Origin: Sclerodactyla briareus
Taxonomy: Eukaryota > Echinodermata > Holothuroidea > Dendrochirotida > Sclerodactylidae
Length of the DNA stretch: 64,000 nucleotides
Direction: 5' to 3'
Assembly: GCA_026419785.1 (NCBI GenBank)
Contig: JAODTK010000322.1
Span: 1-64,000 of the forward strand
Of the stretch, positions 24,801 to 37,500 are shown piece after piece (the first letter of the stretch is position 1; every line of letters starts with the position of its first letter). The notes beneath the pieces were generated by a model. That model saw only the letters and a program-made list of their open reading frames with translations, searched no databases and was not told the DNA's origin. A program made the position numbers and the translations under genes.

Positions 24801-26755
24801 ATAGTTGAGGAATCCAAACACCATTTTGCATCAACTTTTGAAAACGTTCAAATGCCGACACCAGTGTGAATTGCTAAAGTAATGTGTTGATTTTGACACT
24901 ATAGTGTTAGCATAGTTCATTGGTAACATGTTGGAGTATTGGGCATTTTGCAAAAGTGATTGCCTATAGATTAAAATCAGATTCATACACATAAAATTTA
25001 GCACGCTCAGCCATTTATTCAAAGTTGACGATCAATGCCACTTCAATACAGGTACAATGCACTAGGGCTAGGCTATCCCTGAGTTACTGCCTATATATCT
25101 GAAACCCTGGCCCTACCCTGGTACAAACTTCCAATCCTGTCTGTTGCGTACTAAAAGGACTAGTCATCTATGACTATGAACCCAACAAGCGCCTATATCT
25201 CAACGGAAGAGTTGAAAGATGTTAGTTGCTATGTGATGCTCAGACATTCCAAAAGTTGTGCTCCTCTCTAGTTAGTATTTCACTGCCAGACCGCAATACA
25301 TTTCTTTCATTCATTATATTATATGGTTCCACACTGTAGACTGTACTTCCTTCAGTCTGAGCAGATTGTTGTAAAATTATAAGTTACGGAAGGATAACAA
25401 TGACTGCAGGGTTTGTTTGGACTGTCGGCACAGTTAGGCCAGCTAGCCTAATTGTCAAATTACAAGTTAGAATAACACTGACTGCAGTGGTTTTCTGACT
25501 GTCAGCCAATTAGGCCCGCCTTTACTGTAAGGACACAAGTTCGGACGAATTCCTGTCAGGGGTCCTGTCGCATAGGAACAGGTGGGTTGGGGCTCTGCTT
25601 GCAAGTCACCAACTGTAAACCTCATGGTAAGGAAGTTCCGAGGAGTTGGGGGGAGGGTCAGGCTGGTCGCTGCCCGGAGGCGGCGGGGTGGATTGTGTGG
25701 CTAGGTGCCGTCCAGGCATGGTGCTTCATGAAGTGAGTGAGTGAGTGGGGATTGAGTGATATAGCAATGTGGATCTGCGCCTGCAAAATGCTTTCACACA
25801 ATTTGACACAGTGGGTTCACAAAACACACTGTTCTATGGGGACATCACCTGTGAACGTTTGGTATTCACACCAACCTGATATGAATGGAGGGCATCTAGA
25901 TGTGGTTCCACCCAATTTAAATTTCTGGTTTGACGGAAGGTTTTAAAACAGTGTTTACCACTCACCATTGCTTATCAGAGTACCACACACACAATCAGTG
26001 TCAGCAAGGTTCACCTCTACTGAGTGATAGTTATGTTATCATTCTTTCATTGAAGGCGAACACTCAAAATCCTGTGGTAATGTCAAGTTTGTCTTTTTAG
26101 CAATGGGATTTTTCGTGTGAATATGCAAGAGATCTCTATTATTTCAAAGGCTGACTGCAGGATAAATTGTAACACGAGGCTAGGCTAATAATCCTGGAGA
26201 AAAGAAAAATACTACATACGTCAGTTCAAACCTGACATTCGTAGGACTTTCTGTAATGAGTTAGAAACCTTTGCATGTGTATTGCACAAAATCGAGAAGC
26301 TTCCATCACGCAAATAGTTAAATGAGTCATACTTGCACAACCATGCAAAATTATTTGTTTTTCATTATATTTTACACTTTGGAAAAATTCCCTAGAGAAA
26401 TTGCTTGTCGTGGGTTTGACGCATTTGGTAGGTGTTGTTGTAGGTGAGAGGAGTACAACACAACTTCTACGAAATGTTTGAGTTATTCAACACAAATGAA
26501 ACAACTTTGGATTACGTAATATAGTTATCTTCATCTGTGTTGTTCAACTGGGCGTCTTGCGTTATAGCGATTCTTCTCCTCAGTTATCTGCATACTCATC
26601 CAATTTGATATAATTGAAATAATTCCCCAAGACAGTTGTATTGATTTGGGGTTTGGACCTATATAGATATAGTTTTTTCCCTTCCTCTGACATTATCTCT
26701 ATTGTATTCAAGTTGTTCTTTTTCAAAATACAACAACTTTGCAATGGAATGTTAC
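24801..26755. other. No gene recognised
   Basis: AT-rich sequence beyond the IMP4 3' end. No exon or repeat family recognised. Confidence 0.3.
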
Positions 26756-26759
26756 TGAG

Positions 26760-27230
26760 CCCAGGGTTTGGGCAAGTGGATTCAGCTTGGCCTTCCTCTG
26801 TATAATAAGACCCGTTTGCATGACCCGGTGACATCCTCTAGCCTCGACTCATGAGGCCCGCCATGAATGCCATACCTGGATCAGCTCCTCACAGCCCTGC
26901 ATCACATCTGGCATCACTGCTCGGATAAACGCAGGAGTGCTAGGATCTCCTGCTTGCTCATATTCTCTCACAGATGCTAGGATACACTTTTCATTATCTG
27001 CCATTGCTGCCTCAACAACATGCTATATTCTCCTCAGCTGTTAATAATGACTGAGGCCATTTTTAGGGCAACTTCACAATGTTTCACTTCCACACCTTTG
27101 TAGTACTTGGAGGGGAACCTATTCCCGCAATCCACACTGAGGAGGTTCCTCTTCTTTGATGTGTCCATGTACATGCAATTGTTCACATGTCCCGAGCAGG
27201 GCCCTTCCCCCTTCAAATTTTCAAAGGAAA
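26760..27230 (-). pseudogene. Duplicated 3' end of IMP4
   Basis: On the minus strand this segment parallels the IMP4 terminal exon and 3' UTR (27395-27790) at an offset of about 600 bp. Shared landmarks are ACATCAAAGAAGAG, the TTCCCCTCCAAG...TACAA block, GTGAAGT, ATGGCCTCAG, GATCCTAGCACTCCTGC and GATGCCAGATGTGATGCAGG. Only the YMxTSKKR part of the coding sequence is retained. There is no upstream coding exon, so it is a partial tandem duplicate, not a second gene. Confidence 0.7.
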
Positions 27231-27361
27231 TTTCTCCTTGGAAAATAATCAGTTTCCAAGCACTGTTTCACTATACTGATGATTAGTTGTCATCATTCTC
27301 ATGAATTAGAACTTTTGTAAAGGCTGTGCAATGGTCGAGTTTTTTTTTACATACAACAAAA

Positions 27362-27367
27362 TTTATT
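27362..27367 (-). terminator. Poly(A) signal AATAAA of IMP4
   Basis: AATAAA on the minus strand about 360 bp after the IMP4 stop. It lies between the two copies of the 3'-end duplication, which supports the 27.4-27.8 kb copy as the real gene end. Confidence 0.5.
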
Positions 27368-27729
27368 GGTAATTGTTTCCATTTTGTGTAAGCACAAAGT
27401 GCAAGTGGATTCGGCTTGGCCTTCCTCTGTATCATAAGACGCCATGATGCATGACCGGGTATCCCTCTAACCCAAGCTCATTTAGGGCAGCCATGAATGC
27501 CATACCCTGGATCAGCCCTGCATCACATCTGGCATCACTTGCTTTGGATAAATGCAGGAGTGCTAGGATCTCCTGCCCACTTTTTACTATCTGCTATTGT
27601 TTAAACAAGCTGTTTTCACTTTCCTCAGCTGTTCAATAATGGCTGAGGCCATTACTTCACAAGGCAACCTTACAAGGTTCCACTACCAACCCTTGTAGTT
27701 CTTGGAGGGGAAGCTGTTCTCTGGCATCG

Positions 27730-27842
27730 TCACTCCACACTTAGATTTCCGCTTCTCTTCTTTGATGTGTTCATGTACGGCCTGGACACCCATTCAACAT
27801 CTGCAGCAGCAGCTTGGTCTTGTCCACTCCGAATCTCATACA
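27730..27842 (-). CDS. IMP4: IMP4 terminal coding exon
   Basis: Acceptor CTCACTCCCAG precedes 27842. The phase completes a Leu with the last base of the previous exon. The exon then reads YEIRSGQDQAAAADVEW and, after a few residues, PYMNTSKKR, ending LSVE and TGA at 27730. The count is exact (38 codons including the shared one and the stop), with no indel. It matches the human C-terminus, which ends LSTE. Confidence 0.93.
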
Positions 27843-30800
27843 CTGGGAGTGAGAAGAACATTATATGATACTATTTTGTTATGATTCAGATACAATGCCA
27901 TGTGATTGTTGCACACATATCACTCCTCAACATTTATAATTGTCTCACATCCACTGTATGTATCCTGTACCCTGGTCTAACTCCCAACACAGTGACAGCA
28001 CACTGTTCTATCTGGAAATAATGAAAATGATGAAACATGGAATTAGTCAGAAAATGCATAGAAAAATTTTTTACACATAGTACAAGAGTTTCTATGACTT
28101 AGAGCAAGTGAGGAACACGTAGTCTCAATTCCACCACCCAGGAGAAGCCGAGTGCACTGCATTTTAGTTACTGACGCCTCATTTCAAGCTTGATGCGTTA
28201 TTGTTTTGGTTTTTTGTGAATAATGCCATGTTCCATGAATAGTAGCATGAGAGAGTCAAGCGAAGCATCACCTATGTCATCTTAAGTACATGCGTTCACA
28301 GCACATGCATTTCACCATAACATCGTAAGGAAGAATAATAATGTGTAATCTGTTCTTCATCGATGGATTCGCCCAGAAGTGTTTTTTTAGATACTGGTTC
28401 TTTTCATTTTGAGGGAGTGGGAATAAACCTGAAATCAACCAGAAAGCTGAGAGGCTCAGTGATTCCTTGACTGCCTTCATATCCTTTCACTTAAAAGTTT
28501 GTTAACCTCAGATTACCTTTGACCTGACTCCGAGAAAGAGGGATACAGACTGATAATATCTGCGGAATTACTTATAGATACTTTCAAGCAAGGAATAGCA
28601 TACCATCCGGACTTGACTTCCTGATGCCAGATGACCTGACCCCAAAACAATAGGGACCATGTACTCTTTGAGATGAAACCGCATACCAAGCATGAGTTAT
28701 TGTGTTACCAAGCTGAAATTGGTACAGTGTATGAAAAATCAACATATTTACAATTTCCTAATCTCTCTCCGAAAATGACTCCCAGTCTACTCTACACCAA
28801 CATTGATGGGGTTATTGTACTCCCCATAAGGAAGCTGCATACCAAATTTCAACCTGATTAGACCAGGCATTGGGGACTTAACGTGTTAAAAAGATTTCCA
28901 GACTTCTACCTCTGCTAACCTCAGATGACTTTGACCTGACCCCAAAACAATAGGGATTGTGTACGTATTATGAGGAACCCACATACCAAGTATGAGCCTC
29001 ATCCATCCAGGTGGAGTTGGGTTATGCTCTTCACAAGCTAAAATTGCCCAAAGTATAAATTTTTCACAATTTCCCATTTTTTCCCCAAATGACGACAGGT
29101 CTACACCAAGACCGATGGGGTGCTTGCACTCTCCATAAGAAAGCTACACACCAATTTTAGCTTGATTGGACCAAGCATTCTGGACTTATGCTCTTTTCAA
29201 AATTTGTAAACTTTGACCTCTAATGACCTCAGAAGACCTTTGACCTGACCCCAAAACAATAGGGATTGTGTACGTATTATGAGGAACCCACATAAAAAGT
29301 ATGAGCTCCATTCATCAAGGTGGGGTTAGGTTATGCTCTTCACAAGCTAAAATTGCCCAAAGTATAAATTTTTCACAATTTCCCATTTTTTCCCCAAAAT
29401 GACTGCTGGTCTGCACCAAAAACAATAGGGTGCTTGTACTCCCTATGAGAAAACTACACACCAAATTCCAGCTTGATTGAACCAAGCATTCTGGACTTAT
29501 CCTCTCCACAAAATTTCAGACTTTGACCTCTGATGACCTCAGATGGCCTTTGACCTGACCCCAAAATGATAGGGATCGTGTACTCAAATGAGAACCCACA
29601 TCCCAAGTAATGAGCCTCAAAAGCCTCATCGCGCCAGGTGGGGTTGGGTTATGCTCTTCAACTAACATTGCCCAAAATATCTTTTTCACATTTCCCATTA
29701 TCTCCCTTAAACTTACTCCTGGTCTACACCAAAACAATTGGTTTCTTTTACTCCCATAAGAGAGCTCCACCAAATTTCAGCTGATTGGGCCAGCATTCTG
29801 GATGTATCCTCTTCACAAGATTTTCAGAACTTTAAAAAACAAAACCTCTAATGACCTCAGAAGACCTTTGACTCGACCGCCAAAAACTATAGAGATCATA
29901 TACTCAGCATGGGAACCCACATTACCTCACACATACGTATGAGCTTCATTCTCCATGTGGGGTCAAGTATGCTCTTCACAAATCCAGGCGTCACACACAT
30001 ACATCCGCATAACACACGTTATGACTGCATAGATCCCCGGACTGTCGTCAAGGATCAATAAATGTCATATCCTCTTTTTGCCACCTGTAGACCATGACAA
30101 GCATATCAAAACAAACAGATACGCATGGCTGATCGGATTATGTAATATTATATACAACCTTAAGCACAGAGTTTTTGGAGTGAGCAGGGGGAACTAACTC
30201 ACCCTGATCTACCACCACCCCGGCAGCAGCTCAGCGATCTACATCAGGGAACTGACGGGTGGTTCCGTGGCTGTCAGGTTTTAAAATCAATATCACATGT
30301 GGAAAATGGCTCTTCTAAGCAAAGCTGATTCACATGCCACTTTACCCTTATTTACATATGTGAACAGACTTTTCATAGTGTTCCTCAAGGCGGGAAAGAA
30401 GGTGAGGAAATTTGCAATGTATAAAAATACTTTTTTGCGAAAAGTAAAAAAGACGGATGCTGCTTTAATATGGAGCAGCCAAAAGAACTCAGAAAGCCAA
30501 AAGGCTTAGTGATCCTGACTCTTTCGGACAACCTATAGCTAGACACAAGGACCAAATGGTGAGATTGCATCCGCTCATTATGGGCAACATAACATCTGAC
30601 AATTTCCCATTTATCCCAACCCACCAAAGGGTTCCTATCTCTCTATAATTTTTTTTTTCAAGATTGTCAGACCTTGACCTATGGTGACCTCTGACCATGA
30701 CCCCAAAACAGTAGTCTCATGTACTCATTGTGGGGAACACACATAACCAGTATGGCACCATCATCCAAGTTGAGTTGATCAATGTTTACAAGCCACAATT

Positions 30801-31488
30801 GGGCAAACTTTGACTATTCACAAATTTTCAATTCTTGAAAACCACCAATGCACCACAAATTAACCCAAAAACAATAGGTTCCAGTACTCCCCATAAGAAA
30901 GCTACACACCAGAGTTCAACTTGATCAGACCGACCACCATTCTGGCCTTTACACTCTACCACAAGAAAGCTACACACCACATTTTAGCTTGATTGGACTT
31001 AGCATTCTGTACTTATCTCTTTACAAGGTTTCAGACCTTGACCCTCTGTTACCTCAAACGACGACCTCTGACCTGACCCAAAACAATAGGGTTGAATGTA
31101 CTCATCAATTGGAACACCATCCCACGTATGAACTTGATCCGTCCAATGGGTCGATTTCGTGTTAACAAGCTAAAATTGGCCAAATTATCAATTTTTCACA
31201 ATTTCCCAATGTTTACCCAAATCTGACTCCGATTTACACCAAAAACAATAAGGGGCCTGTACTCCTCATAAAAAAGCTGCATACCAAATTTCAACCTGAT
31301 TGGACCGGACATTAGGATTATCGTGTTAACAAGATTTTCAAACTTTGACCTCTCTTGACCTCAGATGACCTTAGAACTGCCAAAAAAACGTCTAGGGATC
31401 ATTGTACTCATTATGAGGAACCCTATATGAAAGGATTGAACTGATCTATCCAGTCGGGGTTGAGTTATCATGTTAACAAGGTAGGCGT

Positions 31489-31519
<31 letters not shown>

Positions 31520-34500
31520 TCATGACTGCATAGATTCCTCTGACTTGGTCAAGGAATCAAAAAGCAATAACAACTCACATTTCAGTTCGAACCTCGGACC
31601 AACTTCGGTAAGTTCAATATTCTTCTGATCAGCTTTCTTGTAAGTGTGGTGTCTGAAAAAAAAAAGTGACCAGATTTAATGTTCAATGATACATTTCCAC
31701 ATCTCTAGATGTAAACAGTTTCCTGACAGTTTTCTTTTGTACAGCTGAGTGACACAGGATTGCAGATTGGTTATCTGAACATCTATGTATTCATGGGGAG
31801 GGGGGGGGGGCAAGTTCTTACATTTGTAAGGTCACAAGTCTGCTCACCATTCATTGGCCTAACTTTCCTTCTCACCCTTACCTCATCCTCAATTATATCT
31901 GCTTTACAGGTCTTCCAAATAATGGCCAAATCCTGGGCTGGCACCACTGGACAGAGGTGACCCCAAAATCCAATGGCTACGGCTTTTGGGAGGCATCGTC
32001 ATCGCCACCCCTGCCCAGATGGCTAAAGCAAGCAAGTTGAAAGAAAAACAGAACAATAACTTCACAGGAAAGGAAGAGATAGCCGACATGTACCTGTGCC
32101 CACCACTCCGGCGAAGCGAATGGGTCCACAGAAAATATGGTAACACCCCCACAGTACGCGGAGGTGCCAATGGTAAGTTGCACCCCCGCCTGCAGGACCC
32201 CTCGCGGGCTTGATCAGGCATTGTTCACTATTCTCTCAACATTTTTCCCATGTGGAATTTTCCAATGTAAGTTTGTAATAGCTTTGTACAGATTTTTTGT
32301 GTAGGCTTCGGTCAGTCTCAAAACTCAGAATTATTTACTATAACTTGAAGTGATATCTACAATGAAACTTCTTGGGGAAATTCTATGCAAGTAAATATGT
32401 TTCTTAGCAAACATTTTCCAGGGAGTAAGAGAATTTTGTTCTATATATTTGATGTAAGACATTTATCAGGAAATCATCGCCAGACAATCCTATTAAATGA
32501 TCGAGGTTCTCGTACAACATCGTTTAGGTCCCATGAACACAGACAACAATTCTAATGAAACAAAATTAGTACTTTGTGCTGGAAAATGAAACTTCATGAA
32601 CAGACATGAAAATAAAGAAATATACAGTTAGTCATAGTCATTAAAATCATCAAACAGTAGGTTGTATGCTGAAGCCTCGATGTGTGCGCCTGCCAAAATT
32701 GACACGCACGGCAGGCACTGGTTATTCTGGCCAGTACGGGTAGTCGTTATACCGTGCACCCATCTTGCTGGTACTGCGGGTACTGGTTCCCTCGAAGGGA
32801 AACTCCAGCAAGAGACATGTTTCTTTACTTCCCTGCATCTTTCCAAACCATTTTCATCTGTATTTCCGTATTTTCCGAATGACCCCGCCCCATGATTGAA
32901 ACACTGGGTTGAAACTTTGTGCCTTTGGCTATTGCACCATAACACGGCGCTACTGTGCAGAGCGCCAGATTAGCGAATTTCGGGGGAGTAATTCTTAATT
33001 GTGACTTGAGCGATGACCCAAGCTGCTATTTATAACCAAATAAACACGATATCAATGCTATACTAAACTTTAATTGGATCAAGTCAGTCAATGTTTTAGA
33101 ATGACCTTGTCGAAACACGCATACTTTTTCATCTTTACTACCCCTCCCCCTTTCCAGTTAGCATTTTCATCCCAATTTCTTGATGGAAAATTCAAACGAA
33201 AATGACTTGAATTTCTGGTTTTATTATAGCTTGAAGCCTCTGTTTCCAACCTTTAGTTCAAATGACTGTGACCACACAATAGTTTTTCAGTTGCTGGGTA
33301 CTCAAATTTTCTCTTTCTCTGTTTTTCGTATTCTTTATTGAATACTTGCCGAGCAGAGGATCAAACCTATACAAGACCTGGGGCTGTTACAGGTGCTGAC
33401 CTGGAAACTGCAATTTTTGTCAGCTACCAATTCTTCACCAGCTTCATGGTATGAGACCATGTCACTTTGACAGTATTCATTATGGAGGTGGGGTAATCAT
33501 ATACAGGACAGCCCACCATAAAATTTCCACACACAGCTTTCCTTACTCCACACTCTGAGAAAGCAACATGTACAGGGTCTTTGGTATGACCGAAGAGGAT
33601 TTGATAGCTGATCTCCCAGGTTGTGGACAGACACTCTACTAATGAACCACTCGGTACGCTGGGTTCGATATGCAGAGCAACAAGCACAAAGAGTCAAAGA
33701 CAGTGAGTTTCTCTTATTAGTCCTAGAATGGCAATTCAGACAGGTATTCTGAGAGCAGGAAGCACTTCTCACAGAATGTCAGGTTGTGATTAAGCTTCGT
33801 CCACTCCACATAGCACTCACAGAACACCAAGCTCATGCTTACCTGAGGATATGACATCTTCTTGATTAGCGAACGTTATCACTCTGGTGCTTTCATCCTT
33901 AGGGACTAGGGAACAGATACTTCAGGATGTTCTTAACCTGGACATGAATAGAAATATAACGTCCGAATCAAGTAAAAACAAAGACCCCATGTACAAGTCT
34001 TTATATTTCGTTTTCATCCAGCACTTTACCAACAGAAGTGCCCCACATAATTGTATGTGACACAGTACATAATACCATTACACATCTAGGTATTGGAGAT
34101 AGCCCTTCACCAAACCTAGTGTTTTTCATAGTACAACTAGACATGTGTAGGCGGGAAAACCACCCAAGGTACATCCCTGCTTTTGAGCAATCATTGGGAA
34201 GGAGTATCTAACACCCCATAAAGACCTTCATCCACCAAGTTTGGTTGTAATCCATGGAAGTTACAAAAACACGTCACATACAAATTAGGGCCAATTTGAC
34301 CCCCGATGACCTTGAAATGACCTCCACATTTTTTTGGGATCAACTACAGTCTCTTCCCACCCAAGGTTGTTCAAAATCGACTAACTTAAGAATTGGCATA
34401 ACTCATGCAAAATAGCAGCCCCCAGCATTGCTGTGATGCCCACTTCCGAACTCATCACGAGATTTCACTAGGGCGGACATGTGTACCAAGTTTCAGGTCA

Positions 34501-37500
34501 AATCGGGAGGAATATGAAGCGGTAAAGAGTTATTGCGCTAACGCCCAAAGTTTCCGGTGGCGGCGGAGCCTGGGACAGCGGCATCACACCCAAAACCATA
34601 ACTATCCCCGGACTCTTCCAGTGTCGCGGGGATATAGTTGTAGGATGTGACTCTTCACGAAACAGCAATTAGCATTGGATAATTAATGAGCCATGGTTTA
34701 AACAGAATATCTCTGTTTGCTGTGCATAGGGGTTAAATGTTCTGTATGGGAGTTTGGCAAAATCTGGACATGGTAATGATTAGACGATTGCCTATACATG
34801 TACTAGATGATGTTTCAGGATAACAGGATGACTTCTCTCAATATGCAGCAATGTAATAAACACACATTTCTATGTAATAAGCCAGCCCATGCTCACAATG
34901 AAAAGGTTGGGGGAATAGATGAGATTCGGTAGATTCCCCCCCCATAGCAATATCGTTGCGACCTATTTTTAAACTGTCACTACTATTTGAGAATGCAACC
35001 AATTCATCCTATGTTTTCAGATGTATTGTGAGAAGTATTAGGTTTTGTCTTGGAGGATTGTAAAAATTCGGCAGGGGAGTTTCGAGAGATCGTTCTCCAC
35101 ACTGTACATTCAACGTCGGAACTGCGGCCCTCCGACCTTGCACAATATAATTATCATCCCATTAACTGTAACTCTGAACTGGCTTATGTATGCAGCATCG
35201 CTCAACGGTACTGTGGTGATCTTATAACTTCACTGTACAACTGTTAACAGGAACAGTATTGTCAACAGAAATGGAATGCTCTTTAACAAACAAATTTTGG
35301 TTCACCTAATATGACTACTGCCACTTCTCACCATTTGATTTGTCTCACACTAACAGCTACCATCCTCACCTAAAACCTGTGCTTTCTTGGGCATTTGGCA
35401 AAGCTCATTCCACAAGAGGCAAGCTTTTGCATGTGGTGCTTCTGAAGTATCTTCATGTGGAGCTTTGTAAAAGTCAAACATAGCTTTCATTCTGTCATTG
35501 TTTATGCACATCAGCAGGTTCTACAGTAACCATGAGGTGCCCACATGATATAAAGGGAATAAGCAGGCCCAGTTTACAGCCCCTATGCAGGGAGTAGGTC
35601 CCACATGAGGTGGTGGGTGAGTGAACGAGAAGTGGTAAGAAAAGGGGTTTCATTTTGCTCTGCCTGATAGCATCAAAAAGTTGTTTTATAGTCATGATAC
35701 TGTTCTGGTTTATCTATGTGTTGTCTGAGCATAATGGTCCTCTGGTTAGGAACCAGCACTGACGCATGGTCCCAGCCTTTGGGGGAACAGTGGATCAAAT
35801 ACTGGAATATGTACACAGTCATCACATCGTCAGAGATTCTGAATGAGCCAGAATTGATGATTCTCTGAACTTATTCAAATGAATGTCAATGAAACATGAC
35901 AGAAATAACCACTTTGCTCACCCTTTCTCCCATTTTGAGTTGAACCTGTGGAATATAAGGTGTGGGTACATCTCAGACATGTTTCCTATGTTAGGGATGT
36001 CGTGCCTCATCACAGGGTTCAGTATGGTGAAGAGAGCTGTAGGCCCGTAGGGAAGGTGGCAGATCTGAAGGCCATCTGTAGAGTGAAGACAGAAATCAGA
36101 GAATATAATTTCATAGTTGGCTTTCATGTAATTCTTATCCATCAGACAGGGGGACACATATATCCCCAGTTGCTGCATGGTCAAAGCATTGAGAGCCAGG
36201 CGCGATGACATGCAGAACATCAAAAAAAGCCCTTGTGGCATTGTCCCAATTGGCAATTGAATTTGTGTACCATGTCAAACCAACTAACAGTTTGTGTTAC
36301 TCTGGTTAGGGAATCATTCCAGTAACAGCACTCTGGACAAACAAATTCACATATTAAATAATCGAATATAACCAGACCACAGATTGGGCATTGAATGAGA
36401 TCACTTACTGTAAGAAGTGTGCAACCAGCTGTCACAGCAATGTATCGATAGGACAACATGAATGAGATATCAGCATGTACATAACAAAGGAATAGAGTAT
36501 ATAGTCACATTTCCAGTATGTGCTACTGGGCAATATTTTAAGTTTGGGCACCTGATACGAGTGGCTGGTAATATATGCCTTGCAATCAAGTTGCATAATA
36601 GACATTGATAGCAAATTGTAGTTCAATACCGGCATCAATTTTATAGGAAAGCGTTAACATTAAATTGCTAGAGCTAGCTGGTTCAGAGGTAGATATACTG
36701 CAATAATCATGTGATGTCATGAGTAATGAAGATCAGCAATGTAGCTACGTGGGTCGGCAAGGAACGCGCAGCGACCCACACTAGCTTTTGTCAACCCACA
36801 CTCAGGCTAAAATGAAGCTCATTTGACTCTCACAATTTATCTCCAAATACCTTGAACCAGCCTCAAATATTCATTATATCTTTCCTAGTATAAAATTAGG
36901 CCAAAGGATGGATATGTCCCTCTAAAAATGTTACATTTTTTTTGCAAGTTGAGTGGGTAAAATGGCTGAAGAGTTCCTTCTACTGCACTCCTCCAACAAC
37001 TCATGAGGCCCCTCCGATTTGAATTTCGTGCAATTCCACATTCCCACTTGATCTAGCTCCAATCTCTGCTAATCATCGTACCCAATGTTGGAAAGCTCAT
37101 TCCAAGAGAAGTGGTTCCTCAAGAAGAGATGACCTTACAGCTGCCTAATGACTTTAAGATGATGATGCTTGCATCATGGGTAATTGACAAGTGCCTGGGC
37201 GGTAGAATAGGGTTGAGTGGGAGAAGATGAACCTTTAGCTCAGTGGTACCCAGGATCTGGATTGGAAATGTATAATTCACTCACTCTTATCTCATCGTTT
37301 CCTGGTCAGAGCAACCAGCCCGCATGTATATTCATGAGGAGAGGTTCCCGCCCAAGGTTCCTGCAGATTCTGGGCAATCCATTTCCATGACTTTCTCATG
37401 ACAAATAAAGGGTTTCCATGACCCTCCTATGACATCCCACACAGAATTCTCAACTGAAAATCCAACGCAAGAGCCAGGCAACAAACAAGCAACAGCTGGA

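Noticed and set aside
33424-33772. Two overlapping minus-strand frames
   Set aside because: They coincide with the SINE-like repeat and have no supporting splice sites.
35948-36208. 86-codon plus-strand frame
   Set aside because: Antisense shadow of the IMP4 Brix exon.
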